From contig NZ_BSOA01000003.1 of assembly GCF_030160275.1 (NCBI RefSeq), positions 186,001-250,000 of the forward strand: 64,000 nucleotides of DNA. Direction: 5' to 3'. Under the pieces are notes generated by a model. The model saw only the letters and a list, made by a program, of their open reading frames with translations. It did no database searches and had not been told where the DNA came from. Positions within the stretch are counted from its first letter, which is position 1; every line of letters begins with the position of its first letter. The translations under genes and the position numbers were made by a program. This DNA comes from Dyella flagellata. Its GTDB lineage: Bacteria > Pseudomonadota > Gammaproteobacteria > Xanthomonadales > Rhodanobacteraceae. This document shows positions 34,832-44,428 of the stretch, piece by piece.

Positions 34832-34860
34832 GGAACCCCCGTAGACACGGCGACCGAGCG

Positions 34861-37719
34861 ATGACCCAGGACTACAAGAGCACCATCAACCTGCCGCAGA
34901 CCAGCTTCCCGATGCGCGGCGACCTGCCCAAGCGCGAACCGGGCTGGCTGGCCGAATGGGAAAAGGCGAACCGCTACGCCCAGATCCAGGCCCGGACCGC
35001 GGGGCGGCCGATGTTCCTGCTGCATGATGGCCCGCCGTATGCGAACGGCACGATCCATCTGGGTCACGCGATCAACAAGATCCTCAAGGACGTGGTGGTC
35101 AAGTCCAAGCTGCTGGCCGGCTATCACGCGCCTTATGTGCCGGGCTGGGATTGCCACGGCATGCCGATCGAGATCCAGATCGAAAAACAGTTCGGCAAGA
35201 GCCTGCCCACCAGCGAGGTGATGAGCAAGGCACGCGCCTATGCCAACGAGCAGATCGCCAAGCAGAAGGGCGATTTCAAGCGCCTGGGCGTGCTGGGCGA
35301 ATGGGATCGTCCTTACCTCACGATGGCACCGCAAAACGAAGCGGGAGAAATCCGTGCGTTGGCCGAACTGCTGCGCAAGGGCTATATCTACCGCGGCCTG
35401 AAGCCGGTCAATTGGTGCTTCGATTGCGGCTCCGCCCTGGCGGAGGCGGAAGTGGAGTACGAAGACAAGGTCGACATCGCCATCGACGTCGGTTTTGCCT
35501 TCGACGATCCCGCGGCGGTGGCCAAGGCGTTCGGCTTGGAGAAATTGCCCAAGCCCAACGGCCAGATCGTGATCTGGACCACCACGCCCTGGACGATTCC
35601 CGCCAACCAGGCGCTCAACCTGCATCCGGAATTCGGCTATAGCCTGGTCGATACGCCTCGTGGCTTGCTGATCCTTGCCACCGAGCGCGTCGAGGAATGC
35701 CTCAAGACCTACGGCCTGGAAGGGCACATCGTGGCCTCGGTGGAAGGCCATGAGCTGGGCGATCTGAAGTTCCGCCACCCGTTGTACGCAGTGGATCCCG
35801 GCTATGCGCGCCTGTCGCCGATTTATTTTGGCGACTACGTGACGCTGGACACCGGTACCGGCATCGTGCACTCCGCGCCGGCATATGGCGTGGAAGACTT
35901 CCAGTCGTGCAAGGCCTACGGCATGAAAGATGCCGAGATCCTCAATCCGGTGATGGGCAATGGCGTCTATGCCTCCTGGCTGCCGCTATTCGGCGGCATG
36001 TTCCTGTGGAAGGCCAATCCCAAGATCGTCGAGGCGCTTGAGCAGGCCGGTTCGCTGCTGCACCAGAACAGGTATGCGCATAGCTACATGCACTGCTGGC
36101 GCCACAAAACGCCGATCATCTATCGCGCCACTTCGCAGTGGTTCGCCGGCATGGACATCAGCCCCAAGGACGGTAGCAAGACCTTGCGCGAAACCGCACT
36201 GGACGGCGTGGAAGCCACGCAATTTTTCCCCGCCTGGGGCAAGCAGCGCCTGCACAACATGATCGCCGACCGCCCAGACTGGACGCTGTCGCGCCAGCGC
36301 CAGTGGGGCGTGCCGATGGCGTTCTTCGTTCATCGCGAAAGCGGCGAGTTGCATCCGCGCACGCCGGAGTTGCTGGAGGAAGTCGCCAAGCGGGTCGAGC
36401 AGCACGGCATCGAGGCATGGCAAAGCCTGGACCCGGCCGAGCTCCTCGGTACGGACGCCGAGCACTACGAAAAAAACCGTGACACGCTGGACGTGTGGTT
36501 CGATTCCGGCACCACGCACTGGCATGTGTTGCGCGGCTCGCATGCCGACGTATCGCGTTTCCCGGCCGATCTTTACCTGGAAGGATCGGACCAGCATCGC
36601 GGCTGGTTCCATTCCTCGCTGCTCACCGCGGCCATGCTCGATGGCAAGCCACCGTACAAGCAATTGCTGACGCATGGCTTCACCGTCGACGCGCAAGGCC
36701 GCAAGATGTCCAAGTCGCTGGGCAACGGCATCGAGCCGCAGGACATCATGAATCGCATGGGCGCGGACATTCTGCGCCTATGGGTCGCCTCGACCGATTA
36801 TCGCTACGAGATGTCCTTGTCTGAGGAAATCCTCAAGCGTGTGTCGGACATGTACCGGCGCATCCGCAACACCGCGCGATTCCTGCTTGGCAATCTGGAC
36901 GGCTTCGATCCGGCCAGGCATCTCGTGCCGGTGGAGCAAAGCCTGCTGCTTGACCAGTGGGCGATAAGCCAGGCGTACGAAATGCAGCAGACAGTGGCTG
37001 CCGCGTACGAGCGCTACGACTTCCCCGAGATCGTGCAGCGCGTGCAGAACTTCTGCACCAACGAAATGGGCGCGCTATACCTGGACATCACCAAGGATCG
37101 CCTCTACACCATGCCGACCGAAAGCGTCGGCCGGCGCAGCGCGCAGAGCGCGATGTACCGCATCCTGGAAGCGCTGGTGCGCTGGCTGGCGCCGATCCTC
37201 AGCTTCACTGCGGAAGAGATCTGGCAACACATGCCGGGCCAGCGCAGCGAAAGCGTGCTGTTCGAAACCTGGTACGACGGGCTGGCGAACACGCAAGGCT
37301 CGCCGGAGCAGCGCCGTTACTGGGCCGATCTGTTGGCGATGCGCGACACTGCATCGCGCGTGCTGGAAGAGATGCGCAAGGCCGAAAAGATCGGCGCCGC
37401 GCTGGAAGCGAAGCTGGTGCTGCATGCCGACCCGGCAACAACCGAGCGTTATGCATCCACCGCGGACGAACTGCGCTTCTTCTTCATCACGTCCGAACTG
37501 ATCTTTGCACCGCTGCAGCCACGGCCTGCGGACGCGGCGGCGCTGCAGTTCGAAGGCGGCGGTGAAGTCCACGTATCGGCCAGCGTGAGCGATGCGGCCA
37601 AGTGCATCCGCTGCTGGCACCGACGTGAGGATGTGGGTAGTCATCCGGAACACCCGGAAATCTGCGAGCGTTGCGTAAGTAACGTTGAAGGGCCTGGCGA
37701 ACATCGCCAGTGGTTCTAA
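34861..37719 (+). CDS. ileS: Isoleucyl-tRNA synthetase
   Basis: IleS charges tRNA-Ile. The 952-residue class I enzyme has the HIGH-type motif [15 protein letters not shown] at about residues 57-71, the editing domain with [20 protein letters not shown], the KMSKS-type loop [10 protein letters not shown] around 615, and a C-terminal zinc site with [12 protein letters not shown] and [10 protein letters not shown]. The Shine-Dalgarno sequence before its ATG is weak. The Ile-rich leader and hairpins upstream suggest it is regulated by isoleucine charging. Confidence 0.98.
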   Translation: MTQDYKSTINLPQTSFPMRGDLPKREPGWLAEWEKANRYAQIQARTAGRPMFLLHDGPPYANGTIHLGHAINKILKDVVVKSKLLAGYHAPYVPGWDCHGMPIEIQIEKQFGKSLPTSEVMSKARAYANEQIAKQKGDFKRLGVLGEWDRPYLTMAPQNEAGEIRALAELLRKGYIYRGLKPVNWCFDCGSALAEAEVEYEDKVDIAIDVGFAFDDPAAVAKAFGLEKLPKPNGQIVIWTTTPWTIPANQALNLHPEFGYSLVDTPRGLLILATERVEECLKTYGLEGHIVASVEGHELGDLKFRHPLYAVDPGYARLSPIYFGDYVTLDTGTGIVHSAPAYGVEDFQSCKAYGMKDAEILNPVMGNGVYASWLPLFGGMFLWKANPKIVEALEQAGSLLHQNRYAHSYMHCWRHKTPIIYRATSQWFAGMDISPKDGSKTLRETALDGVEATQFFPAWGKQRLHNMIADRPDWTLSRQRQWGVPMAFFVHRESGELHPRTPELLEEVAKRVEQHGIEAWQSLDPAELLGTDAEHYEKNRDTLDVWFDSGTTHWHVLRGSHADVSRFPADLYLEGSDQHRGWFHSSLLTAAMLDGKPPYKQLLTHGFTVDAQGRKMSKSLGNGIEPQDIMNRMGADILRLWVASTDYRYEMSLSEEILKRVSDMYRRIRNTARFLLGNLDGFDPARHLVPVEQSLLLDQWAISQAYEMQQTVAAAYERYDFPEIVQRVQNFCTNEMGALYLDITKDRLYTMPTESVGRRSAQSAMYRILEALVRWLAPILSFTAEEIWQHMPGQRSESVLFETWYDGLANTQGSPEQRRYWADLLAMRDTASRVLEEMRKAEKIGAALEAKLVLHADPATTERYASTADELRFFFITSELIFAPLQPRPADAAALQFEGGGEVHVSASVSDAAKCIRCWHRREDVGSHPEHPEICERCVSNVEGPGEHRQWF

Positions 37720-37737
37720 ACTTCGCCGCAAACTGAC

Positions 37738-37764
37738 CCCTCCCCTACGTGTAGTAGGGGAGGG
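37738..37764. repeat. Intergenic hairpin between ileS and lspA
   Basis: An 11-bp perfect stem CCCTCCCCTAC / GTAGGGGAGGG with a 5-nt loop lies 18 bp past the ileS stop. It is not followed by a T run, so a role in RNA processing or stability is as likely as termination. Confidence 0.7.
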
Positions 37765-37805
37765 AGCAATGCTTCGGCACGCTATGTAACCGGTTGAGTA
37801 TCTCC

Positions 37806-38294
37806 ATGCACCCCAAACCCAACGCACTCCCCTGGCTGCTGGTTTCCGCACTGACGATCGTCCTGGATCAGCTCAGCAAATGGTGGGCGCTTGCCGCGCT
37901 GCAGCCGGTCGGCCTGCCGCACCCGGTGATTCCTGGCCTGCTCAACTGGACGCTGGATTTCAATCGAGGTGCCGCCTTCAGCTTTCTCGCCCAGGGCAGC
38001 GGCTGGCAGCGCTGGTTTTTCGTGCTGCTGGCGGTGGTGATAACCACGGCGCTGTTGGTGTGGCTCACGCGTACGGCAAGGCGCGAGTGGCGTACCGCCT
38101 TGCCGCTATCGCTGGTGATCGGCGGCGCCCTGGGCAACCTGATCGATCGCCTGCATGCTTCGCAGGTAACCGACTTCATCCAGGTCTACTACCACGACTG
38201 GTACTACCCCACGTTCAATGTGGCCGATTGTGGCATTACGGTGGGCGCGGTGCTGCTGATACTGTTTGGTCTGCGCTCGAACTCGTCCAGGTAG
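37806..38294 (+). CDS. lspA: Prolipoprotein signal peptidase (signal peptidase II)
   Basis: LspA cleaves the signal peptide of lipid-modified prolipoproteins at the inner membrane. The 162-residue protein has four membrane segments and the two catalytic aspartates in GNLIDRL and NVADCGITVG, plus the conserved NRGAAFSFL. The ATG at 37806 is chosen over a TTG at 37794. It ends the murJ-ribF-ileS-lspA set; the ispH or fkpB genes that often follow are absent, and the pga region begins instead. Confidence 0.96.
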   Translation: MHPKPNALPWLLVSALTIVLDQLSKWWALAALQPVGLPHPVIPGLLNWTLDFNRGAAFSFLAQGSGWQRWFFVLLAVVITTALLVWLTRTARREWRTALPLSLVIGGALGNLIDRLHASQVTDFIQVYYHDWYYPTFNVADCGITVGAVLLILFGLRSNSSR

Positions 38295-38352
38295 TCCAGG
38301 CGCTTAGCTTGCGCGAAAGTGACATAAACAGTCGCTGTCCTGTTGTGACACA

Positions 38353-38368
38353 TGTGAATTGCGTCACA
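38353..38368 (+). promoter_or_regulatory. Perfect Clp/CRP-type binding site upstream of pgaABCD
   Basis: TGTGAATTGCGTCACA matches TGTGA-N6-TCACA on both arms. It lies 284 bp before pgaA, and roughly 90 bp upstream of a TATGAT -10-like box at 38440-38445. Another TGTGA stands just before it. Xanthomonadales carry Clp, a CRP homologue whose DNA binding is blocked by c-di-GMP in Xanthomonas; that this site is used is inference. Confidence 0.6.
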
Positions 38369-38439
38369 TTTGGCGCGGGCCCACTGTGGCCCCGTTATGA
38401 ATCGCCGCCGCGGTTAAATTCGTTTTAAAAACAGTTGCT

Positions 38440-38651
38440 TATGATAAATAAGCTGAGCTTTGGGCAGTCTTTCCCATGCTTGCCGTGACAAGCCGATAAC
38501 CCTTTGGCGTGTGAAAACCATCTTCACGCGCCGTGGCGTGATTTTTGCGACTTAACTCCTGCGGAGACAGGGAGTTCGACGAAGCAGGGGGGACCCGCGG
38601 CTTCACCGGACTTGGGGTTTTCTAACGTTAGGCGCGAGAGCGGCTCTGGCG
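38440..38651 (+). promoter_or_regulatory. Probable promoter and long structured leader of pgaA
   Basis: The 357-bp gap between lspA and pgaA holds no gene. A TATGAT box at 38440-38445 would give a leader of about 200 nt. It contains hairpins with GGA in the loop: AACTCC / GGAGTT (38554-38559 / 38571-38576, loop with GGAGA) and, inside GAAGC...GCTTC (from 38581), a GGG-GGA-CCC triloop, then ACCGGACTT. Such GGA loops are the type bound by CsrA/RsmA, which represses pga translation in E. coli. This is a pattern-based suggestion. Confidence 0.45.
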
Positions 38652-40739
38652 ATGAGAAAGCGCGTGAAAATCGCAGCGGCACCGGCAACGCGGGCAGTCA
38701 TGCTGCGGCGTGCAACGTTGGCAGTGGTTGTCACGCTTGCGCTCTGCACGGCCAGCGAGGCCGTTACCGCGCAGGGCGCGCCTGATCGGACTGCGCTGCT
38801 GACTCAAGCGCGCGCCGAGCGCTCTGCCGGCCATCGAGTGGAGGCGCTGGCGCATTGCCAGGAAGTACTGGCGCGCTGGCCCAATGATCGCAACGCCCAA
38901 GTGCTTACCATCCAGCTGCTGTCGGAGCTGGGCGGCGCGGCACGTGCCGAGGAGCTGGCGGCGAAACTGTCGCCTCCATTCAGCCCCGCCGAGCGAGAAC
39001 AACTGCAAACTGACTACGCCTCGCACGAAGTGCGTTGGGCCAAAGGCATTCCCGCCGACGCCACGCATCCTTACGCGGACGGCGACAAGGCCGTCGCCGA
39101 CATCGAGCGTATCGCGGACGATTCCGCCGCACCCACGGATGTGCGCAGGCGCGCGCAGCTCGATCTGCTGGTGGCGCTGGACCAGGGGGATCGCGCGCGG
39201 GAGGCGTTGGCCGAGTACACCCAGCTGAAGCAGGAAGGCGTGCAATTGCCAGCGTATGTAGAAAACGCGGCAGCTGACGCGATGATGCAAGAGCATCGGC
39301 CGCGCGAAGCGATTGCCTTGTATGAAGACAGCATCCGTCAGGATCCGGATCCCTACCTGCCGGGCGATGTTGATCCACGCGTCGGTCTGGCTTCCGCTTA
39401 TTTCGACGCGGGCCGCACGCGCGAATCGCTTGCGATGATCGACAAGCTGGCCGCGGACGAGCCGCGCTGGCTGCACAGCCCTGGCGTTCGCGGCGCCAAA
39501 CAGGACGCACGCAAGCTCGATGCGGACAGCACGGACATCCAGTTGCACGAAGATGCCGGCGAACTTCAAAGCGCTTATGAGCGCCTTACCGCGATGTGCG
39601 CCGAAGCGCCCGGCAATGCCGATCTGCGCCGCCAGCTCGCGATGACGGAACTGGCACGCGGCTGGCCACGCCGTGCGGTGGATACCTTGAAGATTACCGC
39701 TACGCTGGAAGATGAACATGATGCCAGCGCCAACCTGGACGACGCCGAAGTCCGGCGCGCCGCCTACGATTACGCGGGTACGCAGGCGGCACTCGACCAG
39801 GCGCAACAGCAGGCTGATCGCAGTGGTCGCGTGGAGGATGCACTGGCGGCCTGGGATCGTCAGCGTGGTTGGCAATTGGATCTCACCCACGACAACGGTT
39901 GGGGCAACAGCCCCGACTATGGCGATCGCGACCAGGAAACGCTGGCGACGCTGGCCAGTCCGCTGATCGACAATCACTGGCGAGTGCTGGCGCTCGCGCG
40001 CGCCTCGTCCGCCGCTTTGCCCGAGGGCCACGTCGCGAGGGACCGCGGCGGCCTCGGTCTGCAGGGGTTCGTGCCCCATCTGTCGTTCTACGTGCAGGCA
40101 TTGCCCTCGGCCGATCACTACGTGCGCCGCACGGATTTTGAAGCCGGCTTCAATTGGGCCATCAGCGACCGCTGGTCGTGGTCTTCCGACTGGGCCAGCG
40201 CCGGTGCGGACATTCCGCTGCGCGCGCAGTACTACGGCATTACCGGCAAAACCTTCAGCACTGCCGCGCAATGGCGTGCAAGCGAACTCACCTCAGCGCG
40301 CTTGGCGTTGTATCGGGATCGCTTCACGGACGGCAATGTGCGCAAAGGGTGGCTGGGAGACTTCGTACAGCGCCTGCACACCGGTCCGAACCTGAGCCTC
40401 GATGGTGGCGTGGAAATCGGCGGCTCGACTAATAGCGAAACGAACCGCCCGTATTTCAATCCTGCCCGGGATCGCTCCTACGCGATCACTGGGGTGATGC
40501 AAAACGTGCTCAACCAATACGACGATCGCATCTGGAACCAGCGTTTCGAGTTTGCCGTGGGCCGTTACGAAGAGCGCAATTTTGCGAGCGGCTGGATGGC
40601 CAGCGCGCGCTACGGGCAAGTCTTCCAGGCACATGCCGGCTTGCGTTTTGGCTGGGGCGTGAGCTGGCATTGGCAACCCTACGACGGCCGGCACGAATCG
40701 CGTGTCGTGCTGGACGTTTCCATGCATTGGGGAGAGTAG
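38652..40739 (+). CDS. pgaA: Poly-beta-1,6-GlcNAc export porin PgaA
   Basis: PgaA is the outer membrane exporter of the poly-GlcNAc biofilm polymer. The 695-residue protein has an N-terminal signal region (MLRRATLAVVVTLALCTASE after a charged lead), a periplasmic part with TPR-like helices (about 40-400), and a C-terminal 16-stranded barrel suggested by alternating aromatic segments (for example ADHYVRRTDFEAGFNWAISD) ending VVLDVSMHWGE with an aromatic near the end. It is about 110 residues shorter than E. coli PgaA. It is followed by pgaB after 2 bp. Confidence 0.88.
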   Translation: MRKRVKIAAAPATRAVMLRRATLAVVVTLALCTASEAVTAQGAPDRTALLTQARAERSAGHRVEALAHCQEVLARWPNDRNAQVLTIQLLSELGGAARAEELAAKLSPPFSPAEREQLQTDYASHEVRWAKGIPADATHPYADGDKAVADIERIADDSAAPTDVRRRAQLDLLVALDQGDRAREALAEYTQLKQEGVQLPAYVENAAADAMMQEHRPREAIALYEDSIRQDPDPYLPGDVDPRVGLASAYFDAGRTRESLAMIDKLAADEPRWLHSPGVRGAKQDARKLDADSTDIQLHEDAGELQSAYERLTAMCAEAPGNADLRRQLAMTELARGWPRRAVDTLKITATLEDEHDASANLDDAEVRRAAYDYAGTQAALDQAQQQADRSGRVEDALAAWDRQRGWQLDLTHDNGWGNSPDYGDRDQETLATLASPLIDNHWRVLALARASSAALPEGHVARDRGGLGLQGFVPHLSFYVQALPSADHYVRRTDFEAGFNWAISDRWSWSSDWASAGADIPLRAQYYGITGKTFSTAAQWRASELTSARLALYRDRFTDGNVRKGWLGDFVQRLHTGPNLSLDGGVEIGGSTNSETNRPYFNPARDRSYAITGVMQNVLNQYDDRIWNQRFEFAVGRYEERNFASGWMASARYGQVFQAHAGLRFGWGVSWHWQPYDGRHESRVVLDVSMHWGE

Positions 40740-40741
40740 CC

Positions 40742-42610
40742 ATGCGTATCCTGCTGCTCACCTTGTTTGTTTTCATCCTGGCACCGCTGGCATGCGCCAA
40801 TGAATTCGTACCGGATGCGTCGTTGATCGTGCTCACCTATCACGACGTGCGCGACGACGTGAGCCTGCAAGGCGATCGCGATCCGGACGCCACCAGCACA
40901 GACCACCTGATTGCGCATTTCGACTGGCTCAAGGCCAACGGCTATCAGGTGGTCAGCCTCGACCAGGTGATCAAGGCAAGGCAGGGCGGTACGCCACTGC
41001 CGGCCCACGCCGTACTGCTCACTTTCGACGACGGACTGGAAAGCTTCTATACACGTGTGTATCCACTGCTGCGCGCTTACAACTATCCGGCAGTGTCGGC
41101 CCTGGTGGGATCGTGGATGGACATGCCCTCCGGCCAGAAAATGCCGTACAACAGCGGCCCCTGCACGCGCGATTGCTTCCTGAGTTGGGAGCAGGTGCGC
41201 GAGATGCAGCGCTCAGGCCTGGTGGAATTCGCCTCCCATACCTGGGATTTGCACGAAGGCATCATGGCCAACCCGCAAGGCAACCAGTTGCCGGCGGTGG
41301 TCAACCTTGAGTACGACCCCCACACGGCAAGCTACGAAAGCATCGCAGCCTATACCGCACGCTTGCGCAAGGATCTCAAGCACAGCGCCGAGGAAATCGA
41401 GCAGGCCACCGGCCATCGCCCGCGTGCGATCGTGTGGCCCTATGGCGCCTATAACCAGATTGCAACGCAGGTGGCCGTCAGTGAAGGCATGGGCGTGTCT
41501 TTCAGTCTGGACGATGTCATACCGGTATCGCCGGACGATCATACGCTGCCGCGCCTGCTGGTCAGCGGCAACATCAGCGCCAATCGCCTCGGCTGGTTGA
41601 TTCGCCACCAGGATCGCCTCGACCCTGTGCGCGCCGTGCAAGTGGACCTGGACTATGTTTACGACCCGGATCCGGCGCAGCAGGAACGCAACCTCTCGCA
41701 TCTGCTCGATCGCATCCGCCGTATGCATCCCAGCCAGGTATGGCTGCAGGCCTATGCCGATCCGAAAGGCGACGGCGTGGCGCGGGCGGTGTATTTCCCG
41801 AACCGCCATTTGCCGATGCGCGCGGACCTGTTCTCGCGCGTCGCCTGGCAATTGCGCACGCGTGCCCAGGTGCGGGTGTATGCGTGGATGCCGGTGCTCG
41901 CTTTCCGTTTTCCGGATGCTCCGAACCTGCCTTCGCTGGGCGGTGAGCCGAAGCCGGGCGGCGATCATTATCGTCTTGCGCCGTGGGACCCGCGCGTGCG
42001 GCAGATGATCGGCGACGTCTATGAGGATCTTGCCATGCACGCGGATGAAGCGGGCCTGCTGTTCTCCGACGATGCTTATATCCGCGACACCGACAACCTG
42101 GGTCCGTGGTCGAACAAGTCGCCCGCCGAACGCACGTCCGCGCTGATCGATTTCACGCGGGAACTGACTGCACGCGTACGTTACTGGCGCCCGGAGGTGA
42201 AGACGGTGCGCAATATCTATACGCGGCCGATCTTCGACCCCAAAGCGGAAGCCTGGTTTGCGCAAAGCCTGCCGGCTTTCCTGGCCAGCTACAACCTCAC
42301 CGCCATCATGGCGATGCCGCAGTTGGACAAGCAGGACGATACGGCGCGCTGGTATCGCGCACTGGTCGCACATGTTTCCGCTGCCGGCCCGCATGCCTTG
42401 AATGGTGTCTTGTTCGAGTTGGCCACGCATGACTGGCGCAGCAGTCAGGCCATATCCAACCAAGACATCGACGCGCGCTTTCGCCTGCTGCAGATCGAAG
42501 GCGCACGCCACCTGGGCTACTACCCGGACGACTTCGTCCAGAACCATCCGCAGCTCGAAGCGGTCCGCCCGGCGATTTCCATCGCCGACTATCCCTATCC
42601 GGAGCGATAA
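40742..42610 (+). CDS. pgaB: Poly-beta-1,6-GlcNAc N-deacetylase PgaB
   Basis: PgaB partly deacetylates the polymer in the periplasm so it can be exported. The 622 residues have an N-terminal secretion signal, a carbohydrate esterase 4 domain (LTYHDV, LTFDDGLES with the metal Asp, ASHTWDLH with the metal histidines), and a C-terminal glycosidase-like domain with VQVDLDYVYDPDPAQQERNL and YAWMPVLAFRF. A cysteine at the end of the signal (APLACAN) could be lipidated, but the lipobox has proline at -3, so this is uncertain. Confidence 0.92.
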   Translation: MRILLLTLFVFILAPLACANEFVPDASLIVLTYHDVRDDVSLQGDRDPDATSTDHLIAHFDWLKANGYQVVSLDQVIKARQGGTPLPAHAVLLTFDDGLESFYTRVYPLLRAYNYPAVSALVGSWMDMPSGQKMPYNSGPCTRDCFLSWEQVREMQRSGLVEFASHTWDLHEGIMANPQGNQLPAVVNLEYDPHTASYESIAAYTARLRKDLKHSAEEIEQATGHRPRAIVWPYGAYNQIATQVAVSEGMGVSFSLDDVIPVSPDDHTLPRLLVSGNISANRLGWLIRHQDRLDPVRAVQVDLDYVYDPDPAQQERNLSHLLDRIRRMHPSQVWLQAYADPKGDGVARAVYFPNRHLPMRADLFSRVAWQLRTRAQVRVYAWMPVLAFRFPDAPNLPSLGGEPKPGGDHYRLAPWDPRVRQMIGDVYEDLAMHADEAGLLFSDDAYIRDTDNLGPWSNKSPAERTSALIDFTRELTARVRYWRPEVKTVRNIYTRPIFDPKAEAWFAQSLPAFLASYNLTAIMAMPQLDKQDDTARWYRALVAHVSAAGPHALNGVLFELATHDWRSSQAISNQDIDARFRLLQIEGARHLGYYPDDFVQNHPQLEAVRPAISIADYPYPER

Positions 42611-42612
42611 CC

Positions 42613-43863
42613 ATGCATACCCATGCGCTCCAAAGCTTGCTCGACTTCGCCTTCTTCTACCCGCTGGCGATGTCGCTGATCTGGATGAGCGGCGGCCTGA
42701 TCTACTTCTTCCGCTGGGAACGCACCGAGCCGTCGCGGGTGAAACCGCCACCGCTGTCGTCGTACCCGCTGGTGTCGCTGATCGTGCCTTGCCACAACGA
42801 AAGCGAACATGTGCGTGAGACCATCACGCAATTGGCCAAGCAGACCTATCCGAGCTTCGAGATCATCGCTGTCAACGACGGTTCTACCGACGACACCGGC
42901 GCCAAGCTCGACCAGCTGATGGAGGAGATCCCGGAACTGCGTGTACTGCACCTCGCCGCCAATCGCGGCAAGGCGACGGGATTGCGTGCCGCGGCGCTCG
43001 CTTCCAAGGGCGATTACCTGGTGTGCATCGATGGCGATGCCTTGCTCGATACCTACGCCACGCATTGGCTGGTGATGCACATGCTCGACAGCCCGCGCGT
43101 GGGAGCGGTGACCGGCAACCCGCGCATCCGCAACCGTTCCACCTTGCTGGGCCGGCTGCAGGTAGGCGAGTTCTCCTCGATCATCGGCCTGATCAAGCGC
43201 GCGCAGCGTGTGTATGGGCGCATCTTCACCGTCTCCGGCGTGATCTCGGCCTTTCGCAAGGCGGCGCTGCACGATGTCGGCTACTGGAACACCGATATGG
43301 TGACCGAAGACATCGACGTGAGCTGGCGCTTGCAGATGCGCCACTGGGAAATCCGCTACGAACCTAATGCGCTGTGCTGGATCCTGATGCCGGAAACACT
43401 GCGTGGCCTATGGCGGCAGCGCCTGCGTTGGGCGCAAGGCGGTTCGGAAGTGCTGCTGCGTTACGGTCTGAAGTTATTGCACTGGCGGCAGCGGCGCATG
43501 TGGATGGTGGCGCTCGAATACGTGGTGAGCCTGGCATGGTCCTTCGATATGGCGGTGATCGCGCTGCTGTGGCTGCTCGGGTTTGTCGTGAAGCTCCCGC
43601 TGTGGTTGCACGTTCCGACCTTTATTCCGCAATGGAACGGCGTTGTGCTCGGCATGGTGTGCATGCTGCAGTTCCTGATCAGCCTGCTGATCGATCGCCG
43701 CTACGAAGCACGTATCGGCCGCAACTATTACTGGATGATTTGGTACCCGCTGGCCTACTGGATGCTTACCACCACCACCTCCATCGTCGCCTTGCCCAAG
43801 GCCATCTTGAAACGCCGTGGCACGCTGGCGATCTGGACCAGTCCTGATAGGGGGATACAATGA
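42613..43863 (+). CDS. pgaC: Poly-beta-1,6-GlcNAc synthase PgaC
   Basis: PgaC is the processive family 2 glycosyltransferase that polymerises GlcNAc from UDP-GlcNAc. The 416 residues have an N-terminal membrane helix, the GT2 core with VPCHNESEHVRETI, NDGSTDDTGAKL and DGDALLD (metal aspartates), a TED-type EDIDVSW base, and the processivity motif QRLRW at about 273-277. Membrane helices follow at the C terminus. It overlaps pgaD by an ATGA junction. Its activity depends on PgaD and c-di-GMP in E. coli. Confidence 0.95.
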   Translation: MHTHALQSLLDFAFFYPLAMSLIWMSGGLIYFFRWERTEPSRVKPPPLSSYPLVSLIVPCHNESEHVRETITQLAKQTYPSFEIIAVNDGSTDDTGAKLDQLMEEIPELRVLHLAANRGKATGLRAAALASKGDYLVCIDGDALLDTYATHWLVMHMLDSPRVGAVTGNPRIRNRSTLLGRLQVGEFSSIIGLIKRAQRVYGRIFTVSGVISAFRKAALHDVGYWNTDMVTEDIDVSWRLQMRHWEIRYEPNALCWILMPETLRGLWRQRLRWAQGGSEVLLRYGLKLLHWRQRRMWMVALEYVVSLAWSFDMAVIALLWLLGFVVKLPLWLHVPTFIPQWNGVVLGMVCMLQFLISLLIDRRYEARIGRNYYWMIWYPLAYWMLTTTTSIVALPKAILKRRGTLAIWTSPDRGIQ

Positions 43864-44297
43864 AAGCCGAATTCATCATCAACCGTCCGCATCGCCAGCC
43901 GCATCTGCAGCGCACCCTGTTCACCCTGATCACCATGGTGGCTTGGACGTTGTGGATATCGCTGTGGCTACCGGTGCTCACCTTGATTGCCTGGCTGCTC
44001 GGCCTGGAAAGCGCGTATCAGAAACTGGGTTTGATGCATCCGTTGCAGGCCGCCGACAATCTGAGCATCGTGCTGAGCATTGCCGTCATCTGCGTGCTGT
44101 CGATGGGTTCGTGGTCGCAATACAACCGCCTGCGCTTCGCCGGCAAGCAAAGGCGTCGCGGCAACCGAGTCCTGGATATCGAGGAAATGGCGCCGGCGTT
44201 GGCGGCCTCGGTGGAGACTGCGAAGCAATTGCGTGCGCGGCAGCGCTCGGTAATCAGCTTTGCACCGGATGGCCGGATGTCGGTCGATGTCGAGTGA
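43860..44297 (+). CDS. pgaD: Poly-beta-1,6-GlcNAc synthesis protein PgaD
   Basis: PgaD is a small inner membrane partner of PgaC that stabilises the synthase and binds c-di-GMP with it. The 145-residue protein has two membrane helices (about 20-50 and 68-86) after a short cytoplasmic start that includes IINRPHRQPHLQRTLFTL, and a basic, soluble C-terminal half with RLRFAGKQRRRGNR. It ends the pgaABCD operon, followed by a REP-like repeat. Confidence 0.9.
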   Translation: MKAEFIINRPHRQPHLQRTLFTLITMVAWTLWISLWLPVLTLIAWLLGLESAYQKLGLMHPLQAADNLSIVLSIAVICVLSMGSWSQYNRLRFAGKQRRRGNRVLDIEEMAPALAASVETAKQLRARQRSVISFAPDGRMSVDVE

Positions 44298-44300
44298 CAG

Positions 44301-44368
44301 GTAGGCTGGGATGAAAATCCCAGCTTACGCGAGATACACGGGTGCGGGAATTGCGGTCCCGGCCTACG
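44301..44368. repeat. REP-like intergenic hairpin repeat, one clean and one degenerate unit (copy 7)
   Basis: GTAGGCTGGGATGAAAATCC plus CAGCTTAC is a clean unit (44301-44329). GGGTGCGGGAATTGCGGTCC plus CGGCCTAC (to about 44368) is a decayed second unit. It follows pgaD and precedes the LysR gene. Confidence 0.7.
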
Positions 44369-44428
44369 ATCGCCGGCCAGACTGCGAGGTTGTATATTCC
44401 GGCGATCCCCAAAAACTCGCTAAACCCC

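Noticed and set aside
38500-38650. c-di-GMP (GEMM) riboswitch in the pgaA leader
   Set aside because: The conserved GEMM core elements (CACGCAAAGGCAAACC-type strands and the GGGACGCAAAG loop) are not present; only generic hairpins with GGA motifs are seen.
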